From Enterobacteriaceae bacterium 4M9 (GTDB taxonomy: Bacteria; Pseudomonadota; Gammaproteobacteria; Enterobacterales; Enterobacteriaceae): 64,000 bases of DNA. The stretch is from NCBI GenBank assembly GCA_010092695.1, contig JAADJJ010000001.1, forward strand, positions 930,001 to 994,000, in the 5' to 3' direction. Shown in pieces: positions 1-8,689 of the stretch; position 1 is the first letter of the stretch; every line of letters begins with the position of its first letter. Below the pieces are notes generated by a model. It made no database searches. It saw only the letters and a list, made by a program, of their open reading frames with translations, and was not told the DNA's origin. Made by a program: the position numbers and the translations under genes.

Positions 1-808
1 CATGGCTTCCGTGTGTGGCGCTTCTCTGGCGCTGATGGATGCGGGTGTGCCTATCAAAGCCGCCGTTGCGGGTATCGCAATGGGTCTGGTGAAAGAAGGT
101 GAGAACTTCGTGGTGCTGTCCGATATCCTGGGCGACGAAGACCACCTCGGCGATATGGACTTTAAAGTCGCGGGTTCGCGCGACGGTATCACTGCGCTGC
201 AGATGGATATTAAAATTGAAGGCATCACCCGTGAAATCATGCAGGTGGCGCTGAACCAGGCGAAAGGTGCACGTCTGCACATCCTGGGCGTGATGGAGCA
301 GGCAATCAACGCTCCGCGTGGCGATATCTCTGAGTTCGCACCGCGTATCCACACCATCAAAATCAACCCGGACAAGATCAAAGACGTTATCGGTAAAGGC
401 GGCTCTGTTATTCGCGCCCTGACCGAAGAAACCGGCACCACTATCGAAATTGAAGATGATGGTACCGTGAAGATTGCAGCGACCGACGGTGATAAAGCGA
501 AGTTTGCTATCCGTCGTATCGAAGAAATCACGGCCGAAATCGAAGTGGGTCGTATCTACAACGGTAAAGTAACCCGTATTGTGGACTTTGGTGCGTTCGT
601 TGCTATCGGCGGCGGCAAAGAAGGTCTGGTACACATTTCCCAGATTGCTGACAAGCGCGTCGAAAAAGTCACCGATTATCTGCAGATGGGTCAGGAAGTG
701 CCGGTGAAGGTTCTGGAAGTCGATCGCCAGGGTCGTGTTCGCCTGAGCATTAAGGAAGCGGTTGAGCAGTCTCCTGCTGCACAGCCTGCTGCGCCTGAAG
801 CAGATTAA
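1..808 (+). CDS. pnp: Polyribonucleotide nucleotidyltransferase, C-terminal part
   Basis: This is the last 268 residues or so of PNPase, the phosphorolytic 3'-5' exoribonuclease and degradosome subunit; the N-terminal part lies left of the window. The visible part holds the end of the second RNase PH domain (MASVCGASLALMDAG), a KH domain with DVIGKGGSVIRAL and an S1 domain with GKVTRIVDFGAFVAI. It ends in an Ala/Pro-rich tail with TAA at 806-808. The reading frame is set by base 2. A 10-11 bp hairpin follows, then nlpI, the usual enterobacterial order. Confidence 0.98.
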   Translation, partial: MASVCGASLALMDAGVPIKAAVAGIAMGLVKEGENFVVLSDILGDEDHLGDMDFKVAGSRDGITALQMDIKIEGITREIMQVALNQAKGARLHILGVMEQAINAPRGDISEFAPRIHTIKINPDKIKDVIGKGGSVIRALTEETGTTIEIEDDGTVKIAATDGDKAKFAIRRIEEITAEIEVGRIYNGKVTRIVDFGAFVAIGGGKEGLVHISQIADKRVEKVTDYLQMGQEVPVKVLEVDRQGRVRLSIKEAVEQSPAAQPAAPEAD

Positions 809-821
809 GGTTTGCTACCCG

Positions 822-848
822 GGCTCTCTGCGGTTTTCGCAGAGAGCC
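822..848 (+). terminator. Hairpin between pnp and nlpI, no T-run
   Basis: An 11-bp perfect stem (GGCTCTCTGCG with CGCAGAGAGCC) and a 5-nt loop sit 13 bases after the pnp stop. No T-tract follows. It is better read as a 3'-end stabilising or partial-termination structure than as a full intrinsic terminator, which leaves room for read-through into nlpI. Confidence 0.6.
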
Positions 849-925
849 TGCATGTGGAACAGGATGTTCTGCGTAGTTGCCGGGGGACAGGACGTTCATC
901 CAATCGTTGTCTTCGGGAGTGGGAA

Positions 926-1813
926 ATGAAGCCTTTGTTGCGCTGGTGTCTTGTTGCGACCGTTCTGGCTGTAGCAGGATGCGGCAATAATTCTGCCTGG
1001 CGTAAAAACGAAGTACTGGCCGTGCCGCTGCAGCCGACGCTGCAACAGGAAGTTATTCTTGCGCGCATGGAACAGATCCTTGCCAGTCGGGCTTTAACCG
1101 ATGACGAACGCGCACAGCTTTTATATGAGCGCGGAGTATTGTATGATAGTCTCGGTCTGCGAGCGCTGGCGCGAAACGATTTTTCGCAAGCACTGGCGAT
1201 TCGCCCGGACATGCCTGAGGTTTTCAATTACTTAGGCATATATTTAACGCAGGCAGGCAATTTTGATGCTGCCTATGAAGCGTTTGATTCTGTACTTGAG
1301 CTTGATCCAACTTACAATTACGCGCGTCTGAACCGCGGTATCGCCCTCTATTACGGCGGACGTTACCGGTTAGCGCAAGATGATCTGCTGGCGTTTTATC
1401 AAGACGATCCCAATGATCCTTTCCGTAGTCTGTGGCTCTGGCTTGTTGAAAGCAAGCTGGATGAGAAACAGGCAAAGGCGATGCTCAAACAGCGCCTTGA
1501 CCGAGCGGACAGAGAGCAATGGGGATGGAACATCGTCGAATTCTACCTTGGCGATATCAGCGAAAGCACGCTGATGGAACGCCTGAAGGCAGACGCAACG
1601 GATAACACCTCGCTCGCTGAACATCTCAGTGAAACCAACTTCTATTTAGGTAAGTACTACCTAAGTCTGGGGGATAAGAGCAGCGCCACGGCACTGTTCA
1701 AGTTAGCGGTCGCTAACAACGTACACAACTTCGTTGAGCACCGTTATGCATTGTTGGAATTAGCGCTCTTGGGCCAGGAGCAAGACGACCTGGCAGAATC
1801 GGACCAGCAATAG
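926..1813 (+). CDS. nlpI: Lipoprotein NlpI
   Basis: A 295-residue outer-membrane lipoprotein; E. coli NlpI has 294. The chosen ATG gives a lipoprotein signal peptide (MKPLLRWCLVATVLAVAG) with the acylated Cys at residue 19 in the lipobox AVAGC. Upstream in-frame codons would destroy that signal. The mature part contains tetratricopeptide repeats, for example ERGVLYDSLGLRALARNDF and GIYLTQAGNFDAAYEAF. NlpI is known as an adaptor that scaffolds murein endopeptidases and the protease Prc. It follows pnp and precedes yrbN-deaD, as in E. coli. Confidence 0.97.
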   Translation: MKPLLRWCLVATVLAVAGCGNNSAWRKNEVLAVPLQPTLQQEVILARMEQILASRALTDDERAQLLYERGVLYDSLGLRALARNDFSQALAIRPDMPEVFNYLGIYLTQAGNFDAAYEAFDSVLELDPTYNYARLNRGIALYYGGRYRLAQDDLLAFYQDDPNDPFRSLWLWLVESKLDEKQAKAMLKQRLDRADREQWGWNIVEFYLGDISESTLMERLKADATDNTSLAEHLSETNFYLGKYYLSLGDKSSATALFKLAVANNVHNFVEHRYALLELALLGQEQDDLAESDQQ

Positions 1814-1918
1814 CTGACGGACACTATCAGCCCATAACCCTTTGTAAGTCATCATCTTTACAGGTGAGGGCGTTTTTGTTCGTCAATCCATCTAATTTGA
1901 GCCGGTTCACACTTTTCG

Positions 1919-1999
1919 ATGAAAAATGCAGATCATTTTCATGTTGAGTTATGTAGACTGGCCGCCATTGATACTGAGGCACTAGCACTACATGGCTGA
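1919..1999 (+). CDS. yrbN: YrbN leader peptide overlapping deaD
   Basis: A 26-codon open frame (starts MKNADHFHVELCRLAA, ends ALHG) stops inside the deaD start: ATGGCTGA is shared, an 8-base overlap. Its length and position match the 26-residue YrbN of E. coli, which lies in the same place. The overlap suggests that translation of yrbN is coupled to initiation of deaD. Function beyond that is unknown. The call rests on position, length and overlap. Confidence 0.8.
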   Translation: MKNADHFHVELCRLAAIDTEALALHG

Positions 2000-3890
2000 T
2001 ATCGAAACCACTTTTACCGAACTGGGCCTGAAGGCTCCCATCCTTGAAGCACTTAACGATCTCGGGTACGAAAAACCGTCTCCGATCCAGGCTGCCTGTA
2101 TCCCGCATCTGCTGGAAGGCCGCGACGTGCTGGGTATGGCGCAAACCGGTAGTGGTAAAACAGCAGCATTCTCCCTGCCGCTTCTGAACAACATCGATCC
2201 GGACCTGCGCGCCCCGCAGATCCTGGTGCTGGCTCCGACCCGCGAGCTGGCTGTACAGGTTGCAGAAGCCTGCAACGATTTCTCTAAACATATGCGCGGC
2301 GTTAACGTGCTGGCCCTGTACGGCGGCCAGCGTTACGACGTGCAGCTGCGCGCTCTGCGTCAGGGGCCGCAGATTGTAGTAGGTACGCCGGGCCGTCTGC
2401 TCGATCACCTCAAGCGCGGTACGCTTGATCTTTCCAACCTGAAAGGTCTGGTACTGGACGAAGCAGACGAAATGCTGCGCATGGGCTTCATCGAAGACGT
2501 GGAAACCATCATGGCGCAGATCCCGGAAGGGCACCAGACGGCGCTGTTCTCCGCGACCATGCCGGAAGCGATTCGTCGCATCACCCGCCGCTTCATGAAA
2601 GATCCGCAGGAAGTGCGTATCCAGACCAGCATCAACACTCGCCCGGACATTAGCCAGAGCTACTGGACCGTGTGGAATATGCGTAAGAACGAAGCGCTGG
2701 TGCGTTTCCTCGAAGCTGAAGATTTTGATGCCGCGATTATCTTCGTGCGTACCAAAAACGCGACCCTGGAAGTGGCCGAAGCGCTGGAGCGTAGCGGTTA
2801 CAACAGTGCGGCCCTGAACGGTGACATGAACCAGGCGCTGCGTGAGCAGACCCTGGAGCGCCTGAAAGATGGCCGCCTGGATATTCTGATTGCAACCGAC
2901 GTTGCCGCTCGCGGTCTGGACGTTGAGCGCATCAGCCTGGTGGTTAACTACGACATCCCGATGGACGCTGAATCTTACGTGCACCGCATTGGTCGTACCG
3001 GTCGTGCTGGCCGTGCCGGTCGCGCGCTGCTGTTTGTTGAAAACCGCGAGCGTCGCCTGCTGCGCAACATCGAGCGCACCATGAAGTTGACCATTCCGGA
3101 AGTTGAGCTGCCGAACGCAGAACTGCTGGGTCAGCGCCGTCTGGCGAAATTTGCTGGTCGCGTACAGCAGCAGCTGGAAAGCAGCGATCTGGAACAGTAC
3201 CGTGCGTTGCTGGCGAAAATCCATCCGGCTTCTGAAGAAGAGCTGGATATTGAAACGCTGGCCGCTGCACTGCTGAAAATGGCACAGGGCGAACGCCCGC
3301 TGATCCTGCCGCCGGATCAGGTTGCTGAACGTCGTCCGAAGCGTGAATTCCGCGATCGCGATGACCGCCACGAGCGTGGTGATCGCGGTGAGCGTAGCGA
3401 TCGTCCGCGCCGCGAGCGTCGTGACGTTGGCGATATGGAGCTGTATCGCATTGAAGTGGGCCGTGATGACGGTGTTGAAGTGCGTCATATCGTGGGCGCT
3501 ATCGCCAACGAAGGCGACATCAGCAGCCGCTACATTGGCAACATCAAGCTGTTCGCTTCTCACTCCACTATCGAGCTGCCGAAAGGCATGCCGGGCGAAG
3601 TGCTGCAGCACTTTACCCGCACGCGCATCCTGAACAAGCCGATGAATATGCAGCTTATGGGCGATGCACAGCCGCGCGGTGAGCGCCGTGGCGGTGGCAA
3701 CGGCAATGGCCGCAGCTTCGGCAATGGCGAGCGCAACGAGCGTCGCGGTGGTGGCGAAGGTCGTCGCTTCAGCGGTGAGCGTCGCGAAGGCGGAAATGGC
3801 AATGGTCGCTTCTCCGGCGAGCGCCGTGAAGGCGGTCGTGGCCCGCGTCGTGATGACAACGGTAACCGTCGCCGCTTTGGTGATTCATAA
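1992..3890 (+). CDS. deaD: Cold-shock DEAD-box RNA helicase DeaD/CsdA
   Basis: A 632-residue ATP-dependent RNA helicase that acts in ribosome assembly and mRNA decay at low temperature. Visible motifs are the Q motif region (GYEKPSPIQ), motif I AQTGSGKT at residues 50-57, DEAD at 156-159, SAT at 187-189 and motif VI HRIGRTGRAGR. A DbpA-like RNA-binding region lies around 480-560 and an Arg/Gly-rich tail follows (repeats such as GERREGGNGNGRF). E. coli DeaD has 629 residues; the extra length is in the tail. The ATG at 1992 overlaps the yrbN stop. Confidence 0.98.
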   Translation: MADIETTFTELGLKAPILEALNDLGYEKPSPIQAACIPHLLEGRDVLGMAQTGSGKTAAFSLPLLNNIDPDLRAPQILVLAPTRELAVQVAEACNDFSKHMRGVNVLALYGGQRYDVQLRALRQGPQIVVGTPGRLLDHLKRGTLDLSNLKGLVLDEADEMLRMGFIEDVETIMAQIPEGHQTALFSATMPEAIRRITRRFMKDPQEVRIQTSINTRPDISQSYWTVWNMRKNEALVRFLEAEDFDAAIIFVRTKNATLEVAEALERSGYNSAALNGDMNQALREQTLERLKDGRLDILIATDVAARGLDVERISLVVNYDIPMDAESYVHRIGRTGRAGRAGRALLFVENRERRLLRNIERTMKLTIPEVELPNAELLGQRRLAKFAGRVQQQLESSDLEQYRALLAKIHPASEEELDIETLAAALLKMAQGERPLILPPDQVAERRPKREFRDRDDRHERGDRGERSDRPRRERRDVGDMELYRIEVGRDDGVEVRHIVGAIANEGDISSRYIGNIKLFASHSTIELPKGMPGEVLQHFTRTRILNKPMNMQLMGDAQPRGERRGGGNGNGRSFGNGERNERRGGGEGRRFSGERREGGNGNGRFSGERREGGRGPRRDDNGNRRRFGDS

Positions 3891-3933
3891 TTGCGTGAAA
3901 ATTCGGCGTTACGCGCCGTAAACTAAAATAAAC

Positions 3934-3965
3934 AGTCCCGGTCCTGGCGATCGGGACTTTTTTTA
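3934..3965 (+). terminator. Intrinsic terminator after deaD
   Basis: Stem AGTCCCG/CGGGACT (3934-3940 and 3952-3958) with an 11-nt loop is followed by a run of eight or so T. It lies between the deaD stop and the mtr promoter. Confidence 0.85.
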
Positions 3966-3972
3966 TCCTTTT

Positions 3973-3994
3973 TGTACTCATGTACTGGTACAAT
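3973..3994 (+). promoter_or_regulatory. TrpR operator and -10 region of mtr
   Basis: TGTACTCATGTACTGGTACA at 3973-3992 differs at one base from the Trp operator of E. coli mtr as I recall it. A plausible -10 hexamer, TACAAT at 3989-3994, overlaps the operator, so bound tryptophan-TrpR would block polymerase. No convincing -35 box is seen. Confidence 0.75.
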
Positions 3995-4044
3995 GTGCCA
4001 TCGGCGCTACTGGAGCGCTTTGTACTGAAATCAGGGACATTGTA

Positions 4045-5289
4045 ATGACAGCAGTTTTAGCGACCCGCCCCACGCCGTCCATACTCGGCGGCGTAATGAT
4101 CATCGGCGGCACCATTATTGGCGCAGGCATGTTTTCTTTACCGGTAGTGATGTCCGGAGCCTGGTTCTTCTGGTCGCTGGCGGCGCTGGTCTTTACCTGG
4201 TTTTGCATGCTGCATTCGGGGCTCATGATCCTCGAAGCCAACCTAAACTATGCGCCAGGCGCGAGCTTTGACACCATCACCCGTGACTTACTGGGTAAGG
4301 GCTGGAACGTCATTAACGGCGTGTCGATAGCCTTTGTGCTCTACATCCTCACTTACGCCTACATTTCTGCCAGTGGCTCAATCATTCATCACACAATGGG
4401 TGAAATGGACATTGGCTTCTCACCACGCCTGGCGGGCTTTTTGTTTGCGCTGGTGGTGGCCTTTATTGTCTGGCTGAGTACCAGAGCGGTCAGCCGCATG
4501 ACGGCCATCGTGCTGGGGGCGAAGGTCATCACCTTCTTTCTGACGTTTGGCAGTCTGCTGGGCCATGTGGAGCCAGCTACGCTGATGAACGTAGCCGAAC
4601 AGAGTCCGAGCTATGCGCCGTATCTGCTGATGACGCTACCGTTCTGCCTGGCCTCATTTGGCTATCACGGTAACGTACCAAGCCTGATGAAGTACTACGG
4701 TCGCGAGCCAAAAATTATTATCCGTTGCCTGGTCTGGGGCACACTGATTGCGCTTGGCCTGTACGTCATCTGGTTGCTGGGGACGATGGGTAACATTCCG
4801 CGTCAGGATTTTATCGCCATAGCAGAGAAGGGCGGCAACATTGATGTGCTGGTACAGGCGCTGAGCGGTGTGCTGAAGAGTCCGTCGCTTAACCTGCTGC
4901 TGGTGATTTTCTCCAACTTTGCGGTGGCCAGCTCATTCCTGGGTGTCACGCTGGGCTTGTTTGACTATCTGGCTGACTTGTTTGGGTTTGATGATTCACC
5001 GCTGGGCCGTCTGAAAACGGCACTCATCACGTTCCTGCCACCGATGGTAGGCGGCCTTATTTGGCCGAACGGTTTTCTGTACGCCATCGGTTATGCCGGG
5101 CTTGCGGCCACTATCTGGGCGGCAATTGTCCCGGCGCTGCTGGCGCGGGCGTCGCGCCAGCGTTTTGGCAGCCCGCGCTTTCGCGTTTGGGGCGGCAAAG
5201 GCATGATTGCGCTGATTCTGCTGTTTGGTGCAGGTAATGCGCTGGTGCACATACTGTCGAGCTTCGACCTGCTGCCGGTATACAAATAG
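4045..5289 (+). CDS. mtr: Tryptophan-specific permease Mtr
   Basis: A 414-residue inner-membrane proton symporter for tryptophan of the HAAAP family, the same length as the E. coli protein. The N-terminal signature GGTIIGAGMFSLPVVMSGAW is intact and hydrophobic segments cover most of the chain (about eleven helices are expected for the family). It is a single gene between the deaD terminator and its own terminator at 5305-5331. A TrpR operator upstream indicates repression by tryptophan; TyrR activation is known in E. coli but I did not locate a clear TyrR box. Confidence 0.97.
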   Translation: MTAVLATRPTPSILGGVMIIGGTIIGAGMFSLPVVMSGAWFFWSLAALVFTWFCMLHSGLMILEANLNYAPGASFDTITRDLLGKGWNVINGVSIAFVLYILTYAYISASGSIIHHTMGEMDIGFSPRLAGFLFALVVAFIVWLSTRAVSRMTAIVLGAKVITFFLTFGSLLGHVEPATLMNVAEQSPSYAPYLLMTLPFCLASFGYHGNVPSLMKYYGREPKIIIRCLVWGTLIALGLYVIWLLGTMGNIPRQDFIAIAEKGGNIDVLVQALSGVLKSPSLNLLLVIFSNFAVASSFLGVTLGLFDYLADLFGFDDSPLGRLKTALITFLPPMVGGLIWPNGFLYAIGYAGLAATIWAAIVPALLARASRQRFGSPRFRVWGGKGMIALILLFGAGNALVHILSSFDLLPVYK

Positions 5290-5304
5290 CTGACGTCAGA
5301 AAAG

Positions 5305-5331
5305 AAAGAGGGCCGAAAGGCCCTCTTTTTT
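5305..5331. terminator. Bidirectional terminator, mtr / nrdG
   Basis: AAAGAGGGCC-GAAA-GGCCCTCTTT forms a 10-bp stem with a GAAA tetraloop, flanked by an A-rich stretch on the left and T-run on the right. It separates the convergent genes mtr (+) and nrdG (-) and can serve both. Confidence 0.9.
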
Positions 5332-5351
5332 ATGAAATTAACGCCTGCCAT

Positions 5352-5816
5352 TTAGCGTAAATGGTGAATCACCTGATTGCTGCTGCCGCGCCAGATAAGC
5401 GCCGGGTCTTTTAAATCCTGCACAAACTTGCCGTCTACCAGCACGTTAATCAGCTCAATCACTTCGCGTTGCGCATCGTTGAGTTCGTCCATCTTATAAC
5501 CGGTCCAGACCCAGATATCTTTTCCCGGGCATTCGGCGCGCACGCGCTGCACCAGTCGCAGGATATCCGGCACATTTTGCGGATGCAGCGGGTCGCCGCC
5601 AGACAGCGACAGTCCCTGGCGCTTAACGCGGGTATCGTTAAGATCGGCAATGATGCGCGTTTCCATCTCCGGCGTGAAAGCCAGACCGGAATTGAGCCGC
5701 CAGGTGCTTTTGTTATAGCAGCCAGGGCATTCATGTACGCAGCCTGAAACAAACAGCGTACAGCGCGTACCTGGCCCGTTGACCACGTCTAGGGGGTAGT
5801 ATTGGTGATAATTCAT
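5352..5816 (-). CDS. nrdG: Anaerobic ribonucleotide reductase activating enzyme
   Basis: A 154-residue radical-SAM enzyme that generates the glycyl radical on NrdD, the same length as in E. coli. The Fe-S cluster motif CVHECPGC (CX3CX2C) and the glycine-rich SLSGGDPLH are present. The ATG at 5816 gives MNYHQYYPLDVVNGPGTRCT, the usual N-terminus; a longer in-frame extension runs into repeat DNA and is rejected. Its Shine-Dalgarno AAGG lies at the edge of the first ERIC copy. It is the second gene of the nrdDG operon, but 705 bases of ERIC repeats separate it from nrdD. Confidence 0.97.
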   Translation of the reverse strand: MNYHQYYPLDVVNGPGTRCTLFVSGCVHECPGCYNKSTWRLNSGLAFTPEMETRIIADLNDTRVKRQGLSLSGGDPLHPQNVPDILRLVQRVRAECPGKDIWVWTGYKMDELNDAQREVIELINVLVDGKFVQDLKDPALIWRGSSNQVIHHLR

Positions 5817-5822
5817 TTTGCC

Positions 5823-6472
5823 TTCACGTCTGTCACCGTGGCGGTGTTGGCTGCGCCTGCTCACCCCGGTCACTTACTTATGTAAGCTCCCGGGGACTCA
5901 CAGACTTGCCGCCTTGCCACAGCACCAGACGTTTTGGCAAAACCTTATGCTGATTTCACGTCTGTCACCGTGGCGGTGTTGGCTGCGCCTGCTCACCCCG
6001 GTCACTGACTTCTGTCAGCTCCCGGGGACTCACAGTCTTGCCGCCTTGCCACAGCACCAGACGTTTTGGCAAAACCTTATGCTGATTTCACGTCTGTCAC
6101 CGTGGCGGTGTTGGCGGCGCTTGCTCACCCCGGTCACTGACTTATGTAAGCTCCCGGGGATTCACAGACTTGCCGCCTTGCCACAGCACCAGACGTTTTG
6201 GCAAAACCTTATGCTGATTTCACGTCTGTCACCGTGGCGGTGTTGGCGGCGCCTGCTCACCCCGGTCACTGACTTATGTAAGCTCCCGGGGATTCACAGA
6301 CTTGCCGCCTTGCCACAGCACCAGACGTTTTGGCAAAACCTTATGCTGATTTCACGTCTGTCACCGTGGCGGTGTTGGCGGCGCCTGCTCACCCCGGTCA
6401 CTGACTTATGTAAGCTCCCGGGGACTCACAGTCTTGCCGCCTTGCCACAGCACCAGACGTTTTGGCAAAACC
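5823..6472. repeat. Five tandem ERIC (IRU) elements
   Basis: Five head-to-tail copies of a unit of exactly 132 bp start at 5823, 5955, 6087, 6219 and 6351; the fifth matches through about 6472. Each carries the ERIC hallmarks: TATGTAAGCTCCCGGGGATTCAC (copies 3 and 4; one T to C from the ERIC1R primer sequence) and GCTCACCCCGGTCACT (complement of ERIC2). Copies 3 and 4 differ at one base, so the array looks recently amplified or homogenised. The array fills the nrdD-nrdG gap and would be transcribed as part of that operon. Single ERICs in transcribed intergenic regions are typical of enterobacteria; a perfect tandem array is not. Because 132 is a multiple of three, a spurious 232-codon frame runs through it on the + strand. 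Confidence 0.95.
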
Positions 6473-6521
6473 CAATGACCAGTGGTGGCTCTGATAAGTT
6501 GTCACATCATGGATGATTGAG

Positions 6522-8657
6522 TCAGCCTAACTGACCATTACCCAGATGTTTCACGCGGCGCTTCACTTCTTCCTGCTTACCGGCATTGAACGGGCGGGCA
6601 TCGGGGCTGCCGAGGTAGCCGCACACGCGGCGAGTCACAGAAACGCGGGTTGCGTCGTGGTTGCCGCATTTAGGGCAGGTAAAGCCCTTGCTGGTGCACT
6701 CGAACTCGCCAGTGAAGCCGCATTCGTAGCATTCATCAATTGGCGTGTTGGTGCCGTAGTAAGGCACGTGCTGGTAGCTGTAGTCCCACACGTCTTCCAG
6801 CGCCTTCAGGTTGTGCTGCAGGTTAGGGTATTCGCCGTAGCAGATAAACCCGCCGCTGGCGATCGCCGGGTATGGTGCTTCAAAATCAATCTTGTCGTAC
6901 GGATTAACCTTCTTCTCGACGTCGAGGTGGAAGCTGTTGGTGTAGTAGCCTTTGTCAGTTACGCCGTCTACCACGCCGAATTCAGCGGTATCCAGGCGGC
7001 AGAAACGGTCGCACAGGTTTTCGCTCGGCGTGCTGTACAGGCTAAAGCCGTAGCCCGTTTCTTCTTTCCACTTATCGACTGCGCTGCGCAGACGTTCGAC
7101 AATCGCCACGCCTTTGGCACGCAGTTGCTCGCTGTCATACACGTGTTCGCCACCAGACAGGGCGTTGATGGTTTCGTGAATACCGATGTAGCCAAGAGAG
7201 ATAGAGGCACGGCCATTTTTGAAAATGTCTGCCACGTTGTCGTCTGGCTTGAGGCGCACGCCGCAGGCACCTTCCATATACAGAATCGGTGCGACGCGCG
7301 CTTTCACGCCTTCCAGACGGGCAATACGCGTCATCAGCGCTTTCCTGGCCAGTTCCAGGCGGCTGTCGAGCAAGGTCCAGAAACGGTCTTCGTCGCCTTT
7401 TGCTTCCAGCGCAATGCGCGGCAGGTTGAGGCTGATAACGCCGATATTGTTGCGCCCGTCGTGGATCTGCTCACCGTTTTCCTCGTATACGCCGAGGAAG
7501 CTGCGACAACCCATTGGCGTTTTAAACGAGCCAGTGACTTCCACCACTTTGTCGTAATTAAGGATATCCGGGTACATGCGTTTGCTTGCGCACTCCAGCG
7601 CCAGCTGCTTTATATCGTAGTTCGCATCGCCAAACTTGTGGTTCAGGCCGTCGCGAATGGCGAAGACCAGCTTCGGGAACACAGCGGTTTTACGGTTTTT
7701 GCCCAGACCCGCAATGCGGTTGCGCAAAATTGAGGTTTGAATCAGGCGCGATTCCCAGCTGGTGCCAAGACCAAAGCCAAAGGTAACAAACGGCGTCTGG
7801 CCGTTGGCGGTATGCAGCGTATTGACTTCATATTCCAGCGACTGGAAGGCGTCATAGCACTCTTTTTCAGTGCGTGAGCGGGCGTAACCTTCGGCATCCG
7901 GGATATGCCATTCATCGGCAATACGGCGGTGTTTTTCAAAGCTGGCGCTCACAAACGGGGCCAGTACTTCATCAATGCGGTTAATGGTAGTGCCGCCGTA
8001 AATGTGGCTTGCGACCTGGGCAATTATCTGCGCGGTCACTGCCGTTGCGGTGGAAATAGACTTCGGCGGCTCGATTTCCGCGTTGCCCATTTTAAAGCCC
8101 TGGGTCAGCATGCCTTTGAGGTCGATAAGCATGCAGTTAAACATCGGGAAGAACGGCGAATAGTCGAGATCGTGATAATGCAGTTCACCACGCTCATGCG
8201 CGAGCACCACATCGCGCGGCAGCAGGTGCTGCCTGGCGTAGTGCTTGGCGACAATGCCTGCCAGCAGGTCGCGCTGAGTGGGAATCACTTTACTGTCTTT
8301 ATTGGCGTTTTCGTTCAGCAGCGCGGCGTTGGTTTGCTCCACCAGCCCACGGATTTCGCGGTTGAGTTCACCACGCTTCTCGCGGGCGATATCACGGTCA
8401 TGGCGATATTCAATGTAAGCACGGGCCAGATGTTTGTGAGGTCCTGCCATCAGCTGGTTTTCCACGGCGGTCTGGATATCGTTAATATCCACCTGCGTGA
8501 GCCCCTGCATTTGCGCGCTGACGATATCTGCGACGGTGGCGCAGTAATCTGCGTCATCGACTCCCGCTGCTTTAGCTGCACGAAGAATGGCTTCTTTAAT
8601 GCGCGCCGGAACAAAAGGCGTTTTGCACCCGTCCCGTTTCATCACATGCGGTGTCAT
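6522..8657 (-). CDS. nrdD: Anaerobic ribonucleoside-triphosphate reductase
   Basis: The 711-residue class III ribonucleotide reductase that makes dNTPs without oxygen (E. coli 712; the one-residue gap lies near FLGVYEENGEQ). An ATP-cone covers about the first 90 residues. The C-terminus has the four zinc-binding cysteines (CYECG and CPKCG) and the glycyl-radical motif RRVCGYLG with the radical Gly at about residue 680. The ATG at 8657 is preceded by GGGAGAG; an in-frame ATG 11 codons upstream lacks a site and adds residues not found in the family. FNR and NrdR sites lie upstream. nrdG follows after the ERIC array. Confidence 0.98.
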   Translation of the reverse strand: MTPHVMKRDGCKTPFVPARIKEAILRAAKAAGVDDADYCATVADIVSAQMQGLTQVDINDIQTAVENQLMAGPHKHLARAYIEYRHDRDIAREKRGELNREIRGLVEQTNAALLNENANKDSKVIPTQRDLLAGIVAKHYARQHLLPRDVVLAHERGELHYHDLDYSPFFPMFNCMLIDLKGMLTQGFKMGNAEIEPPKSISTATAVTAQIIAQVASHIYGGTTINRIDEVLAPFVSASFEKHRRIADEWHIPDAEGYARSRTEKECYDAFQSLEYEVNTLHTANGQTPFVTFGFGLGTSWESRLIQTSILRNRIAGLGKNRKTAVFPKLVFAIRDGLNHKFGDANYDIKQLALECASKRMYPDILNYDKVVEVTGSFKTPMGCRSFLGVYEENGEQIHDGRNNIGVISLNLPRIALEAKGDEDRFWTLLDSRLELARKALMTRIARLEGVKARVAPILYMEGACGVRLKPDDNVADIFKNGRASISLGYIGIHETINALSGGEHVYDSEQLRAKGVAIVERLRSAVDKWKEETGYGFSLYSTPSENLCDRFCRLDTAEFGVVDGVTDKGYYTNSFHLDVEKKVNPYDKIDFEAPYPAIASGGFICYGEYPNLQHNLKALEDVWDYSYQHVPYYGTNTPIDECYECGFTGEFECTSKGFTCPKCGNHDATRVSVTRRVCGYLGSPDARPFNAGKQEEVKRRVKHLGNGQLG

Positions 8658-8689
8658 GATCTCTCCCTCAAAAACAAACAGGTTATACA

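Noticed and set aside
1827..3611. Long frame (594 codons) antisense to deaD
   Set aside because: It is the complement of a highly conserved helicase gene; the composition is the usual shadow of a GC-rich gene and no start signal is seen.
5823..6472. The array as a CRISPR
   Set aside because: The repeats are contiguous 132-bp units with no unique spacers and match ERIC. No cas genes are near.
5818..6516. A 232-codon open frame with 44-residue internal repeats on the + strand
   Set aside because: It is produced by the five ERIC copies, whose 132-bp period is a multiple of three. It runs against the nrdDG operon and uses non-coding repeat sequence.
6546..7733. 395-codon frame antisense to nrdD
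   Set aside because: It is a shadow of a conserved gene without its own ribosome-binding site or known domain.
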